Source: Bacteroidaceae bacterium
Lineage (GTDB): Bacteria; Bacteroidota; Bacteroidia; Bacteroidales; Bacteroidaceae
Assembly (NCBI GenBank): GCA_017398805.1
Contig: JAFQEZ010000085.1
Location: 1-64,000 of the forward strand
Length of the DNA stretch: 64,000 nt
Direction: 5' to 3'
Shown: piece after piece, positions 54,007 through 63,691 of the stretch
How the letters are laid out: each line of letters starts with the position of its first letter
Numbering within the stretch: position 1 is the stretch's first letter
Program-made: the position numbers and the translations under genes
The notes under the pieces: generated by a model
Database searches by the model: none
What the model saw: the letters and a program-made list of their open reading frames with translations, nothing else
What the model was told of the DNA's origin: nothing

Positions 54007-54386
54007 TTACATTCCAAACTCTGCCTGCTTGGCTGTTAAAGCAGCCTGAAAGTCAGCCAAAGCCTTGGTCATGGCCTTCTCGTATTCCTTTACCTGAGCC
54101 TCGGTCAAGCGGCTTTCAAGGGCCTCGATTTCTGCCTTATTGTTCTTCTCGTACATGGTTGCAGTCGTTGCAAACTCAATCGCGATGCTCTTCAGTTCAT
54201 TTTTGCTCTTTGCCGCTTTTATCTTTTTTGTATAACCGTTGATAATGGCAATGAACTTGTCCATCGCATTCTCCTCATCTACAGAGATTACAGAAACTGC
54301 ACTGTAGAAACTTTCTCAGTATCGGCTGCAAAAGAGTTGCCTGCCATCATAAATACAGCTACTGCTACCAATAATAATTTTTTCAT
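54007..54386 (-). pseudogene. Small secreted helical protein with an apparent frameshift
   Basis: A start at 54386 gives a good signal peptide (MKKLLLVAVAVFMMAGNSFA) that ends in a stop 33 codons in. The body of the protein (from FYSAVSVISVDEENAMDKF to KQAEFGM) continues in another frame and reaches 54007. The span is 380 bases, two more than a multiple of three, so one base change restores a single reading frame near 54300-54315. The body is helical and charged, with no known family. It is either a recent mutation or a sequencing error; the 85-codon frame at 54007-54264 alone lacks the signal. Confidence 0.65.
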
Positions 54387-54432
54387 AGTTTTTTATAGAT
54401 TTATTATGTTTGTAGGATCGAAAGATGATCTA

Positions 54433-55293
54433 TTACTGATACCTCAAGTTCTGTCCCGGATGCAATATCGAACGTGAATTAAGCCCGTTCAGTTTCATTA
54501 TGGTACGCTGCGAAACGCCATGCTTCCTTGCAATACGCTCAATGGTATCACCTTTCTTAACCTTGTGGTACTTTGGTTCCGGACCGGCATACTTTACCTT
54601 TCCGTTTTCTATATATTTAGAACCCGGCTTACGGTAGACATAACTGTTCCCGGTTGTTGTCTGGTTCTTGAAATCAAACAATAAAGCCGGATCAATACAC
54701 TTTCCGAGAAGGATTGTTTCAAAATGAAGGTGAGATCCGGTACTGCGACCTGTATTTCCGCCCAAACCGATAGGCTCACCTGCCTTGACATTCTGATCTT
54801 CGGTAACCAACTTCTTCGAAAGGTGTGCATAAAGTGTTTCGATACCATTGTTATGGCGTATTACAACATAATGACCATAGCCGCGACGCTGATAACTCGT
54901 GATACGTACCTTTCCGTCAAAAGCTGCATATATCGTGTCACCGGTCTGCACCTTGATATCAAGCCCGTTGTGCATACGACGTCTGCGAGGACGATAACCG
55001 AAAATGTCGGTTATCTTTCTGCTCTCTGTAGGCATGACAAAGCCTGTCAAGTCAATGCGGAACGAATCTGGCAGTTCAGCTGTATAATGTACTCGAGTGT
55101 TTTCCCAGTCAGGATACATCTCCATTGCCGGCACAATATACGCCTCGTTCAACAGAATGTTGTGCACCGGCAATGAGTCGGGCATTATCATGCCTTTGCA
55201 TACCAAAACGTTTTCAATCGGTTTGTCCTGTGCCACTCCATTCATTGTAAAGAGGGCAAGCAGAAACGCAAATAACAGTTTTGTTCTTTTCAC
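54433..55293 (-). CDS. M23 peptidase with C-terminal LysM domain
   Basis: This 286-residue secreted peptidoglycan endopeptidase candidate has a signal peptide (MKRTKLLFAFLLALFTMNGVAQ). A LytM domain with complete zinc motifs HNGLDIK near residue 107 and GSHLHFE near residue 185 follows. A LysM domain at the C-terminus (YHKVKKGDTIERIARKHGVS) binds glycan strands. It lies 18 bases after ndk in the same direction. Confidence 0.92.
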   Translation of the reverse strand: MKRTKLLFAFLLALFTMNGVAQDKPIENVLVCKGMIMPDSLPVHNILLNEAYIVPAMEMYPDWENTRVHYTAELPDSFRIDLTGFVMPTESRKITDIFGYRPRRRRMHNGLDIKVQTGDTIYAAFDGKVRITSYQRRGYGHYVVIRHNNGIETLYAHLSKKLVTEDQNVKAGEPIGLGGNTGRSTGSHLHFETILLGKCIDPALLFDFKNQTTTGNSYVYRKPGSKYIENGKVKYAGPEPKYHKVKKGDTIERIARKHGVSQRTIMKLNGLNSRSILHPGQNLRYQ

Positions 55294-55311
55294 CTTATTG
55301 TATTTATTGTA

Positions 55312-55785
55312 TTACATGAACTTTTGGCTCTCCTCGCCACCATACTCAAAACGGGTGACAGCCGACTCATAGTCAAACAGTTCGCCGGGAGCAAAGAAAC
55401 GGTCAATCTCTATGAGAGCATTCTCCACTGAATCAGATGCATGCACAACATTCTGCTCTCCACTCATTGAAAAATCGCCACGAATTGTACCAGGAAGCGC
55501 CTTGCGTGAGTTTGTCGCACCCACAAGCAGGCGTACGGTATCTACAGCCTCGGCTCCCTCGATGCAGCATGCAATGATTGGGGCAGCCTGCATTGAAGCC
55601 TTCAAGTATGGGAAGAAAGGACGATTCTTCAGATGCGCATAGTGTTCATTGACAATCTCATCTGTCATGAACAGCATCTTCATGCCTACGAACCTAAGAC
55701 CTTTACGTTCAAAACGTGTAACGATATCACCGATTAGACCACGCTGGATAGCATTTGGTTTAATAAGAATAAGTGTTTTCTCCAT
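55312..55785 (-). CDS. ndk: Nucleoside diphosphate kinase
   Basis: This 157-residue enzyme balances nucleoside triphosphates. The phospho-histidine is in NVVHASDS near residue 115. The start MEKTLILIKPNAIQRGLIG is typical. It is slightly longer than the common form because of an extension usual in Bacteroidota. A TATCTTTG element (55854-55847, minus strand) is a likely -7 box. Confidence 0.95.
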   Translation of the reverse strand: MEKTLILIKPNAIQRGLIGDIVTRFERKGLRFVGMKMLFMTDEIVNEHYAHLKNRPFFPYLKASMQAAPIIACCIEGAEAVDTVRLLVGATNSRKALPGTIRGDFSMSGEQNVVHASDSVENALIEIDRFFAPGELFDYESAVTRFEYGGEESQKFM

Positions 55786-55926
55786 TTCTATTATGTGTTA
55801 GTTGATTTGATTCAATTACGGAAGGATGCATGTAGCGAATCGCCGGCAAAGATAATAAAAAATGCTATTTATGCGAAAATAAATAAGTTAACATTTCAAA
55901 ACATCGTCACAAAGCAGCCTGAGGCT

Positions 55927-58026
55927 TTATGAGATAGCTCCCCAGTTCCAGTTTTTCATATCCTTTATTGCACGCAGTCTCTCCCAAACTACCCGGTAAA
56001 GAGGATTGTTGCGCTGTGGGTCGGCGTCTACCACACCACGTGCTACCTCGCGCACATACTGCAACAATTGCTCATCTTTAGCAAGGTTTGCAATCTTCAA
56101 GTCAAATGCGATGCCGCTCTGCTGCGTACCCTCCATGTCGCCCGGACCACGCAGTTTGAGGTCAGCCTCGGCAATCTCAAAGCCATCGTTGCTTGCAGTC
56201 ATGATCTCCATACGCTTGCGTGTCTCCTCGGAGAGCTTATAATCGGTAACCAGTATGCAGTATGATTGTGAAGCACCGCGCCCTACCCTGCCACGCAGCT
56301 GATGCAACTGCGACAGGCCGAAACGTTCGGCATTCTCAATCACCATTACCGACGCATTGGGCACATCCACACCAACCTCAATAACAGTGGTAGAAACAAG
56401 GATTCTTGTCTCGCCCGATGCAAAACGACGCATCTCCTCATCCTTCTCCTTTGGCTTCATTTTGCCATGGAGCTTACCGAGGCTATAGTCGCAGAAGACA
56501 TTGCAAAGATGTGCGTATCCATCCTCCAGGCTCTTGAGATCCAGTTTCTCATTCTCTTTTATGAGCGGATATACCACATAGGCCTGCCTGCCCTCCTGCA
56601 ACTGTTTATGTATAAAAGAGTACATGCTGTCAGCGCGGTTACGGAAAATATGTGAGGTAGATATCGGTTTTCGGCCGGGAGGGAGTTCATCAATCACAGA
56701 TACATCAAGATCACCGTAAAGGGTCATTGCCAATGTACGGGGAATAGGTGTAGCAGTCATCACGAGTATGTGCGGAGGGATGGAGTTCTTGGCCCACATT
56801 TTGGCACGCTGCGCCACACCGAAGCGGTGCTGTTCGTCAATCACGACAAGACCAAGATTGTAGAACAGTACATTATCCTCAAGTACAGCATGCGTACCCA
56901 CAAGTATATCGACTCCGCCACTCTCAAGAGCCTCGAAAAGCGGAGTACGCTCTTTCTGCTTTGTACTGCCGGTCAGCAGTTCCACTCTTACAGGCAGCCC
57001 ACCCAGCATGCGTTTAATGGTCGCGTAATGCTGTTCAGCAAGTATCTCAGTCGGTGCGAGGATACATGCCTGATAGCCGTTGTCCTTGGCAAGAAGCATA
57101 GACATGAGCGCCACCAATGTCTTTCCACTGCCCACATCGCCCTGCAAAAGACGGTTCATCTGGCAGTTGCTGTTCACATCTTTGCGTATCTCCCGTACCA
57201 CTCTTTTCTGGGCACCGGTAAGTTCAAAGGGCAAGTTCTCGTGATAGAAGCGATTGAATATCTCGCCCACCTTTGCAAAACGATGTCCCATGTATCGCAT
57301 CTGCCTGTCACGGGCATACTGTAGAATATTCAACTGTATAAAGAAGAGTTCCTCGAACTTTAACCTATACTGTGCCAGTTGAAGTTCCTTTGTATTCTTA
57401 GGGAAATGGATGATTCTAAGAGCGTTGTCAAGCGACATAAGACCATGTTTCTGCACAATATCACTTGACAATGTCTCTTCCATCTCTTTATTGAGGAGGT
57501 CGAGAAGATTCTGGATAAGTTTGGCTATTGCATTGGAATTGAGTCCATGGCGCTTCATCTTCTCGGTCGTGTTGTAATATGGCTGGAGACCCATATTGTT
57601 CAACTGGAGCATAGAGGCATCATCTACATCGGGATGCGCAATGTTCACCCTGCCATTGAACATAGAGGGTTTACCGAAAACGACATACTGCTTATTGAGG
57701 CCATAACGGTTCTTGACGAACTTGATGCCCTTGAACCAGACAAGGTCGACAAATGCAGTACCGTCAGTAAAATGCGCCACAAGGCGACGGGAAGCCCCTT
57801 CGCCCAACTCCTCAAAGGAACGAATCTCGCCTACCAATTGCACGTGCTGCAGATGACCGCCGAGTTCATTGACCTTGAAGACACGGCTGCGGTCAATATA
57901 CTTATAAGGGAAATAATATAATAGGTCATACAGCGAACGTATATTGAGTTCACTGCCAAGAAGCGATGCACGCTGTTCGCCTACACCGGGAAGAAACCTT
58001 ATGCTTCTTGTTGCGATATCCAGCAT
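55927..58026 (-). CDS. recG: ATP-dependent DNA helicase RecG
   Basis: This 699-residue helicase rescues stalled forks and branch-migrates junctions. The N-terminal wedge domain has an OB fold. Walker A GDVGSGKT is near residue 297, DEQH near residue 395, MTATPIPRTL near residue 427, and QLRGRVGRG near residue 587. The length is normal. Its start overlaps ispD by 28 bases. Confidence 0.96.
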   Translation of the reverse strand: MLDIATRSIRFLPGVGEQRASLLGSELNIRSLYDLLYYFPYKYIDRSRVFKVNELGGHLQHVQLVGEIRSFEELGEGASRRLVAHFTDGTAFVDLVWFKGIKFVKNRYGLNKQYVVFGKPSMFNGRVNIAHPDVDDASMLQLNNMGLQPYYNTTEKMKRHGLNSNAIAKLIQNLLDLLNKEMEETLSSDIVQKHGLMSLDNALRIIHFPKNTKELQLAQYRLKFEELFFIQLNILQYARDRQMRYMGHRFAKVGEIFNRFYHENLPFELTGAQKRVVREIRKDVNSNCQMNRLLQGDVGSGKTLVALMSMLLAKDNGYQACILAPTEILAEQHYATIKRMLGGLPVRVELLTGSTKQKERTPLFEALESGGVDILVGTHAVLEDNVLFYNLGLVVIDEQHRFGVAQRAKMWAKNSIPPHILVMTATPIPRTLAMTLYGDLDVSVIDELPPGRKPISTSHIFRNRADSMYSFIHKQLQEGRQAYVVYPLIKENEKLDLKSLEDGYAHLCNVFCDYSLGKLHGKMKPKEKDEEMRRFASGETRILVSTTVIEVGVDVPNASVMVIENAERFGLSQLHQLRGRVGRGASQSYCILVTDYKLSEETRKRMEIMTASNDGFEIAEADLKLRGPGDMEGTQQSGIAFDLKIANLAKDEQLLQYVREVARGVVDADPQRNNPLYRVVWERLRAIKDMKNWNWGAIS

Positions 58027-58697
58027 TCCATAAGGGTTTTTGCAACCATAAAATCAAATGGAGTGGTCAGTTTGATATTCTCGCGGTTACCCTCTACAGA
58101 GACAACCTGAACCCCTGAAGCCTCGACTACAGATGCATCATCGGTAAAGGATTCGACGAAACGCTGCTCATATGCACTGCGGAGTATCGAAAGCTTGAAC
58201 ACCTGAGGTGTCTGTACAAGGCGGTAACGGTCACGTTGAACAACCTCTGTCACGCCATTGCCACCTACAATGTGACGCAGACTGTCCTGCACCTCTATCA
58301 TCGGTATCGCAGCACCGTGTATCCATGCTTCACGGAAACAGTCGTCCACCACCTTTGAAGAGACAAACGGACGTACACCGTCATGGACACCCACCAATGC
58401 TTCCTCAATGTCATCGACCTGTGCAAGACCATTCTGCACCGAGTGGAAACGCGTAGCACCACCCTGGGCAAGCAAGAGAGGCACAGAAAACTCATATTTC
58501 CTGCACAATTCCATCCACATTTCAAAGTGGTCGGCAGGCAATACGAGAATCAGTTGCATTGTGGGGTCGATTGCATGAAGGCGCTCAAGGGTCACCATAA
58601 GTACAGGCTTGTCGCCCAACAACTGGAACTGCTTGGGCAACTCCCCACCCATACGAAGGCCTTTGCCCCCTGCAACTACTATCAAATATTTTTTCAT
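57999..58697 (-). CDS. ispD: 2-C-methyl-D-erythritol 4-phosphate cytidylyltransferase
   Basis: This 232-residue enzyme adds CMP to MEP in isoprenoid synthesis. The CTP-binding loop is VVAGGKGLRMGGELPKQF, and VHDGVRPFVS is near residue 100. ATG 58697 is chosen since the loop then starts at residue 7; the frame runs 14 codons further upstream. It is co-oriented with recG. Confidence 0.94.
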   Translation of the reverse strand: MKKYLIVVAGGKGLRMGGELPKQFQLLGDKPVLMVTLERLHAIDPTMQLILVLPADHFEMWMELCRKYEFSVPLLLAQGGATRFHSVQNGLAQVDDIEEALVGVHDGVRPFVSSKVVDDCFREAWIHGAAIPMIEVQDSLRHIVGGNGVTEVVQRDRYRLVQTPQVFKLSILRSAYEQRFVESFTDDASVVEASGVQVVSVEGNRENIKLTTPFDFMVAKTLMECWISQQEA

Positions 58698-58803
58698 TAT
58701 ATATCCGTTCTTACAAGAAGCCCTAACAGCCCCTTTCATTTTATAATCATCTAATTATCACTTGCCCGGAGCCCCTACATAAAAGGCAATGAATCGCCGT
58801 CCA

Positions 58804-59337
58804 TTACTGCTCCACTATCTCACAATCACACTCCCTGAGCATTTCTGCAAACACCTTCTCAAACTCCTCCTTAGGCGGCGCATCCGAGAAATCTATGTCA
58901 TCGGGGTACATTGTAACCCATTTGTATTTCTTAGTTATAATCCTTACAACATCATACGTGCTGTACGACAGCTTATAGGCAACAGAGAAAGCACCCTTCA
59001 ACAGATTATAACCGAATAGCCAGCCAAAGGCCGAGAACAGCACTGCAAACAAACAGGCATAAGGCAGACTCTGGTGTAGCATATATAAGAAGCCCACGGC
59101 AGCGCCTACAGCACCAAACAGCCACGCAATTTTTCTGGCTGGGCGCCCCTTGGCAGCACAGACACCGCAACAAGGTATCTTCAGATAAAGGACAGCCGGA
59201 TATGTGATACTATAGTACTTTACAGTTATTGTCTCGTTCACATCGGGTCTGTTCCTGTCGCGTCCCTGACAGAAAGGGCAAGGCTGCGAGGAGAAGTCCT
59301 TCTTCTGAATTGTATATGTACTGTCAATCCGATTCAT
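58804..59337 (-). CDS. Small membrane protein with cysteine pairs
   Basis: This protein has 177 residues from ATG 59337; an alternative start lies 10 codons upstream. CPFC near residue 20 and CCGVC near residue 56 could form a zinc ribbon. Two membrane helices follow at about 70-112. The tail is acidic. It overlaps the preceding gene by 14 bases. I recognise no family. Confidence 0.65.
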   Translation of the reverse strand: MNRIDSTYTIQKKDFSSQPCPFCQGRDRNRPDVNETITVKYYSITYPAVLYLKIPCCGVCAAKGRPARKIAWLFGAVGAAVGFLYMLHQSLPYACLFAVLFSAFGWLFGYNLLKGAFSVAYKLSYSTYDVVRIITKKYKWVTMYPDDIDFSDAPPKEEFEKVFAEMLRECDCEIVEQ

Positions 59338-59875
59338 TGTAAAACTGCACCTCCTTTTCAAGTTCACGCTCTACCCATTCCTGTCTCATTACGTAACGTT
59401 CAACCGTTCCATAGGAGTCATCCCTCAGGAGCGAAGGAAAAGGCTCGAACCAGCCATCTATGCCATATCTTGAACGTGTTTTCCCTGGCGGGAGCATTGT
59501 CACAGCCTCTTCATCATCGTGCAACTCCTCATCACCGTATATCTTTGCAACAAGACAGAAGGTCTCATCGGTCCTGTTCTCGACAAAGCGCATACCGCAT
59601 TCATTGAAGAAATCCCCATTCAGCACAAAACGCATGTCATGACCGTCGGGAGTGTCATCGTTGACAATGTAATATGTAGGCAGGATCATGAATGCCGAGA
59701 CCGCCATGAACGCACCACCAAACAGACCTGTCAACAACGTTGCCCATATCAGCCTTGCCGTACTTGTTACACGAACGGCACCAATCCCTGCACCCCTAAA
59801 GACAAAGTATACAAGAGCGAGTGCCGTCATGGCGACTACGCACACAAGCACTATTTCGGCAACGGTGAACAGCAT
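59324..59875 (-). CDS. Small membrane protein of unknown function
   Basis: This protein of 183 residues has two membrane helices (about 5-27 and 42-66). An extracytoplasmic region of about 115 residues rich in acidic and aromatic residues follows. It has no known motif. It lies between the DJ-1 gene and the cysteine-pair membrane protein gene and overlaps the latter. Confidence 0.65.
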   Translation of the reverse strand: MLFTVAEIVLVCVVAMTALALVYFVFRGAGIGAVRVTSTARLIWATLLTGLFGGAFMAVSAFMILPTYYIVNDDTPDGHDMRFVLNGDFFNECGMRFVENRTDETFCLVAKIYGDEELHDDEEAVTMLPPGKTRSRYGIDGWFEPFPSLLRDDSYGTVERYVMRQEWVERELEKEVQFYNESD

Positions 59876-59889
59876 AAGGCAACAGCTGC

Positions 59890-60438
59890 TTACCTAAACT
59901 GCATCTGAGAACGCAGGGTCTCTACGACGTCACTGCCACACAGACGCTCAACTATTGCAAACCCGAAGTCAAAAGATGCACCGGGACCGCATCCTGTAAT
60001 TATATTGCCATCCTCTTCCACTGCTGTTGCAGTATACTCCGCACCGAAAAGGTCACCCTCACAACCAGGATAGCATGTCGCCTTACGTCCCTCAAGGATA
60101 CCTATGCGACCGAACACCATCGGTGCAGCACAAATTGCAGCCAACAATGTGCCCTTTGCACACTCCTGCTGCAACAATGCGCGCAAAGGTTCATGCGCCG
60201 ACAGGTTGTCGGTTCCGACACCTCCGCCCGGCAAAACCAATGCATCGGCATCGTCAAAGCAAAGGATCTCATAGAGGAGGTCTGCCTTTACTGTTACATT
60301 CTGCGCTGAAACAACATCCTCGCGTCCCATTATTGACACAGTCACCACATCAAGGCCGGCACGTCGCATTACATCTACAGGAGCCAATGCCTCAACGGTC
60401 TCAAAGCCGTCGGCAAGAAACAGATATACTCTTTTCAT
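59890..60438 (-). CDS. DJ-1/PfpI-family protein
   Basis: This 182-residue protein is of the DJ-1 superfamily. LADGFETVEALAP carries the conserved glutamate. The nucleophile cysteine is in AAICAAP near residue 99, and VLPGGG near residue 65 is typical. Members act as deglycase-like or redox chaperone proteins; the exact role is unproven. ATG 60438 is chosen, 28 bases after tonB, in the same operon. Confidence 0.88.
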   Translation of the reverse strand: MKRVYLFLADGFETVEALAPVDVMRRAGLDVVTVSIMGREDVVSAQNVTVKADLLYEILCFDDADALVLPGGGVGTDNLSAHEPLRALLQQECAKGTLLAAICAAPMVFGRIGILEGRKATCYPGCEGDLFGAEYTATAVEEDGNIITGCGPGASFDFGFAIVERLCGSDVVETLRSQMQFR

Positions 60439-60466
60439 GTTAAATTCTTTAATATACAATAGTGCA

Positions 60467-61249
60467 TTACTGCACCTTGAACTTATAAGTTATTGTACCG
60501 TATTGGTTCTCTGAACCGGTTGTCTTACTGAATTTGGACTTTTTTGCAAAACGGAGAGCCGCATTAAGTGCTGAAGGATCTGAAGTGTCAGTACCTCTTG
60601 CCCTTGTGGCATCAATTACATTTCCGTTCGGATCGACTTCAATCCTTACCACAACCGTACAGTTTCCCTTGACGGTTACTCTTTCCGTAGGCAGGCTGAC
60701 ACCTTTTCTTCCTGCAAGGCTGAATTCCACATTTCCTTCGGCCGAGCCCGAACTCTGGTTATTTCCATCCGCAGCCATCTGAATCAATTCATTATCGGAA
60801 AAATCCGATGAAGGAGTCATGTTATTTGAAGCACCGAAAATCTTATTGAAATCAGGTGTTGACACAGCAGGCTGTACAGGTTTCTGTTCCGACTTCTTGT
60901 TCTTTACAGAATCTACGATATTAGTCTTAACATCATTGTCCGTAATCAGTTTTTCCGGTGGCGGAGGGGTACTTTCAGGTTGCTTGACCTTTACGGGATT
61001 CTTTACATTGGCCTTGGCTGGAGCTACCGGCTCAAAATCGGGGTTCTCCATCATCTTTTTGACCTCCTTGAGAAATTCCTCGCTCTTTTCAGCCTCTTCG
61101 GGATCCTCCTTCCACTGCTCCACAAAACTTTTCTCCTTCTCTACCTGCGGTTTTTCCATCACCATGCAATAGAGAAGAACGAAGAGAAGGACATGGAACA
61201 GCACAGTGCCGACAATGCCATATAATTTTTCTCTTGGAATATCTTTCAT
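60467..61249 (-). CDS. tonB: TonB-type energy transducer
   Basis: This 260-residue protein has a cytosolic start and one membrane helix at about 12-32. A Pro, Glu and Lys-rich linker follows, then a C-terminal TonB domain (VVVRIEVDPNGNVIDA to YGTITYKFKVQ). It passes energy from ExbB/ExbD to outer-membrane receptors. It overlaps exbD by 4 bases. Confidence 0.88.
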   Translation of the reverse strand: MKDIPREKLYGIVGTVLFHVLLFVLLYCMVMEKPQVEKEKSFVEQWKEDPEEAEKSEEFLKEVKKMMENPDFEPVAPAKANVKNPVKVKQPESTPPPPEKLITDNDVKTNIVDSVKNKKSEQKPVQPAVSTPDFNKIFGASNNMTPSSDFSDNELIQMAADGNNQSSGSAEGNVEFSLAGRKGVSLPTERVTVKGNCTVVVRIEVDPNGNVIDATRARGTDTSDPSALNAALRFAKKSKFSKTTGSENQYGTITYKFKVQ

Positions 61250-61671
61250 TGTTTCTTATCGGGTGCACTTGTAGCAAGCACCATCTTGAAATCGTTTTCG
61301 TTTGCAATATTCAACACCTTCACAACTTCGCCATAAGGGACCGACACATCGGCATAAAGCGCCACATACATGCCACTGTCTTTCTTCTTGCAATCAAGCA
61401 GGAATATTTTCAAATCCTCATGACTATCGATCCTTTCCACTTTACCTTCGCCCCACTGTGCATAATACTGGTTCTCCTTTGTAATTGTCACACGTGCCAT
61501 AGGTTTGGCATGTGTCTGCGATTCACCTTCGGGCAGAAGCACTTTTATCGCATTAGGAGCAACAATCGTAGATGTCAGCATGAAGAAGATCAACAACAGG
61601 AATATGATATCCGTCATTGACGACATTGAAAAGCCATCTATAACCTTTGTTTTTCTCTTAATCATAGTCAA
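61246..61671 (-). CDS. exbD: Biopolymer transport protein ExbD
   Basis: This 141-residue protein has one membrane helix (about 18-38) and the membrane aspartate typical of the family in SSMTDIIFLLLIFFM. A periplasmic domain follows. It forms the proton channel with ExbB. It lies 17 bases after exbB and overlaps tonB. Confidence 0.93.
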   Translation of the reverse strand: MTMIKRKTKVIDGFSMSSMTDIIFLLLIFFMLTSTIVAPNAIKVLLPEGESQTHAKPMARVTITKENQYYAQWGEGKVERIDSHEDLKIFLLDCKKKDSGMYVALYADVSVPYGEVVKVLNIANENDFKMVLATSAPDKKQ

Positions 61672-61688
61672 CTTCGTTTGTTAACAGA

Positions 61689-62756
61689 TTAAACGTTCTC
61701 ATTAGGATTTTGCACAGGCTGCGAAACAGGCTGGGATGCAACATATTGTTCAACAGGCTGGGATATCGGCTGCGCAACAGGCTGAGAAATAGGCTGAGAT
61801 ACAGGCTGCGAAACAGGCTGGGATACAGGCTGAGCTACAGGCTGAACTACAGGCTGAACTACAGGCTGAGCAACAGGCTGGGATACAGGCTGAGCAATGG
61901 GCTGGGATACAGGCTGAGCAACGGGCTGAGCAACAGGCTGAACTACCGGTTGAGACACAGGCTGGGCAACGGGCTGAGCAACGGGCTGGGATACAGGCTG
62001 AGTTGCATATGGATTGGTCTGTTGAGATACAGGAACCGTATTCTCCTCCACAGATGGCATGTCCACTCCATCCTTGCACTCGGCAACAATCTCAAGGAAC
62101 TGGATTATCTGTGCCTCCATCATATTCTGCACCTTGTCGACACGTGATACGAGATAGTTGTACGCAAAAATCGCAATGATACCTACAATAAGACCGCCGA
62201 CTGTGGTAACCATAGCCTCATAGATACCACCCGACAACATGGTAACATCAATGTTGTTACCGGCGTTTGACATCTGCCAGAAAGCCTGTACCATACCTGT
62301 TACAGTACCCAAGAAACCCAACATTGGGGCTACCGCTGCAATTGTTGATATCAACGGCATACCCTTCTCAAGGTTTGCGATTTCAAGGCCTGCGCTATTG
62401 TCGAGAGCCTGACGTATTGATACAGGGTCGAATCTGTAATCCTTCACTCCCTTGGCAATAATGCGTGAAACGGGAGTATTCTGTTTCTCACAGTAGTTGT
62501 ATGCCGATTTTACATCATTCTCTTTCAGATTATCCTTGACACGGTCCAGCAACATCGGATTCTTCTTCATAGCCTTTGTGAGAACCACAAGACGGTCAAT
62601 AAATATATAGATACCAATAACCGAGAGAATAGCAAGAACAATCATAATCCATCCGCCCTTCATTGCCAGATCAAGGACGTTCAAACTCTCTTCAACCTCT
62701 TTGGGTGCTTCTGAGATTGCAGGTGGAGCACTCAAGACCAATGTCATTAAATTCAT
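61689..62756 (-). CDS. exbB: MotA/TolQ/ExbB proton channel protein with repeat tail
   Basis: This protein has 355 residues. Residues 1-235 are the ExbB fold with three membrane helices and the motif APMLGFLGTVTGMVQAFWQM near residue 142. Residues 245-355 are a low-complexity tail of about twenty QPVx units (QPVAQPV, QPVSQPV and QPIAQPV), which normal ExbB proteins lack. The tail is probably cytosolic and disordered. The gene follows pdxJ and leads exbD-tonB. Confidence 0.9.
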   Translation of the reverse strand: MNLMTLVLSAPPAISEAPKEVEESLNVLDLAMKGGWIMIVLAILSVIGIYIFIDRLVVLTKAMKKNPMLLDRVKDNLKENDVKSAYNYCEKQNTPVSRIIAKGVKDYRFDPVSIRQALDNSAGLEIANLEKGMPLISTIAAVAPMLGFLGTVTGMVQAFWQMSNAGNNIDVTMLSGGIYEAMVTTVGGLIVGIIAIFAYNYLVSRVDKVQNMMEAQIIQFLEIVAECKDGVDMPSVEENTVPVSQQTNPYATQPVSQPVAQPVAQPVSQPVVQPVAQPVAQPVSQPIAQPVSQPVAQPVVQPVVQPVAQPVSQPVSQPVSQPISQPVAQPISQPVEQYVASQPVSQPVQNPNENV

Positions 62757-62781
62757 AGTAGTATAGTGTTAAGTTTTTAAT

Positions 62782-63501
62782 TTATTTCTTCAAACAGCTC
62801 TTGTAGGCGGCTATCGTCTTCTCAAGCCCCATGTAAAGTGCATCACAGATAAGTGCATGACCTATCGAGACTTCATCGACCCAACTTATTACATCTGTAA
62901 AATATTTCAGGTTTTCAAGGCTCAGGTCATGGCCGGCATTGAGGCCTATACCCAACTGCTTCACACGTTTGGCCGTTTCAAGGAACGGAGCGATTGCAGC
63001 CTCACGGTCTACAGCATATCCGTGCGCATACGGACCTGTATAAAGTTCCACGCGGTCGGCGCCAGCCATTGCCGCGAACTCTGCCATACGTACATCGGCA
63101 TCAATGAAGATTGAGCTGCGGATGCCGGCTGAACGAAGGTCATTGAGAATGTCACGCAGGAACTCCTGTTCGGTCTCAGTATTCCAACCGCAGTTCGATG
63201 TCAACTGGTCGGGCTTGTCAGGAACAAGAGTAACCTGTGAAGGACGGACACGCAATACAAGGTCCATGAACTCCTTAGACGGATAACCCTCGATATTGAA
63301 TTCTGTACGAAGCACAGCCTGCAGTGCCGGCACATCGGCACGACGAATGTGACGCTCGTCGGGACGGGGATGAACAGTAATTCCATCTGCACCGAAAACC
63401 TCGCAATCCTTGGCAACCTTGATTATATCAGGGTTATTGCCACCTCTTGCATTCCTTATCGTTGCAACTTTGTTTATATTTACACTCAGTTTTGTTCTCA
63501 T
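62782..63501 (-). CDS. pdxJ: Pyridoxine 5'-phosphate synthase
   Basis: This 239-residue enzyme forms the ring of vitamin B6. It starts TKLSVNINKVATIRNARGG and has GITVHPRPDERHI near residue 42 and YTGPYAHGY near residue 155. ATG 63501 is used; the frame extends 10 codons upstream without support. It diverges from nadK, with the pdxJ-exbB-exbD-tonB order typical of Bacteroidales. Confidence 0.95.
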   Translation of the reverse strand: MRTKLSVNINKVATIRNARGGNNPDIIKVAKDCEVFGADGITVHPRPDERHIRRADVPALQAVLRTEFNIEGYPSKEFMDLVLRVRPSQVTLVPDKPDQLTSNCGWNTETEQEFLRDILNDLRSAGIRSSIFIDADVRMAEFAAMAGADRVELYTGPYAHGYAVDREAAIAPFLETAKRVKQLGIGLNAGHDLSLENLKYFTDVISWVDEVSIGHALICDALYMGLEKTIAAYKSCLKK

Positions 63502-63602
63502 ATATAAAGCAATACAGTAATCAAAAACCACACTTCCTCCAATGTAGTCTCAATTTTCTGCAAAAATAACATAAATAAAAAACTTTGTATAATAAATTAT
63601 CT

Positions 63603-63610
63603 TAATTTTG
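63603..63610 (+). promoter_or_regulatory. -7 element of nadK
   Basis: TAATTTTG fits TAnnTTTG, 82 bases before ATG 63692. The nearest TTTG lies too close (15 bases) to be a good -33. Confidence 0.4.
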
Positions 63611-63691
63611 CACTCGTTAGGATGTTTAAAGATACAAAATCCGTTATAACAACTGCAACACGCCTTTTAAAAAGCAAAAAACGGGGAGAAG

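Noticed and set aside
61740..62020. CRISPR-like 12-base periodicity
   Set aside because: The repeats are coding, in frame with exbB, and lack spacers.
61710..62147. 145-codon Arg/Leu-rich frame opposite exbB
   Set aside because: It is the antisense of the QPV repeat and its apparent RLRNRLGYRL repeats come only from that DNA.
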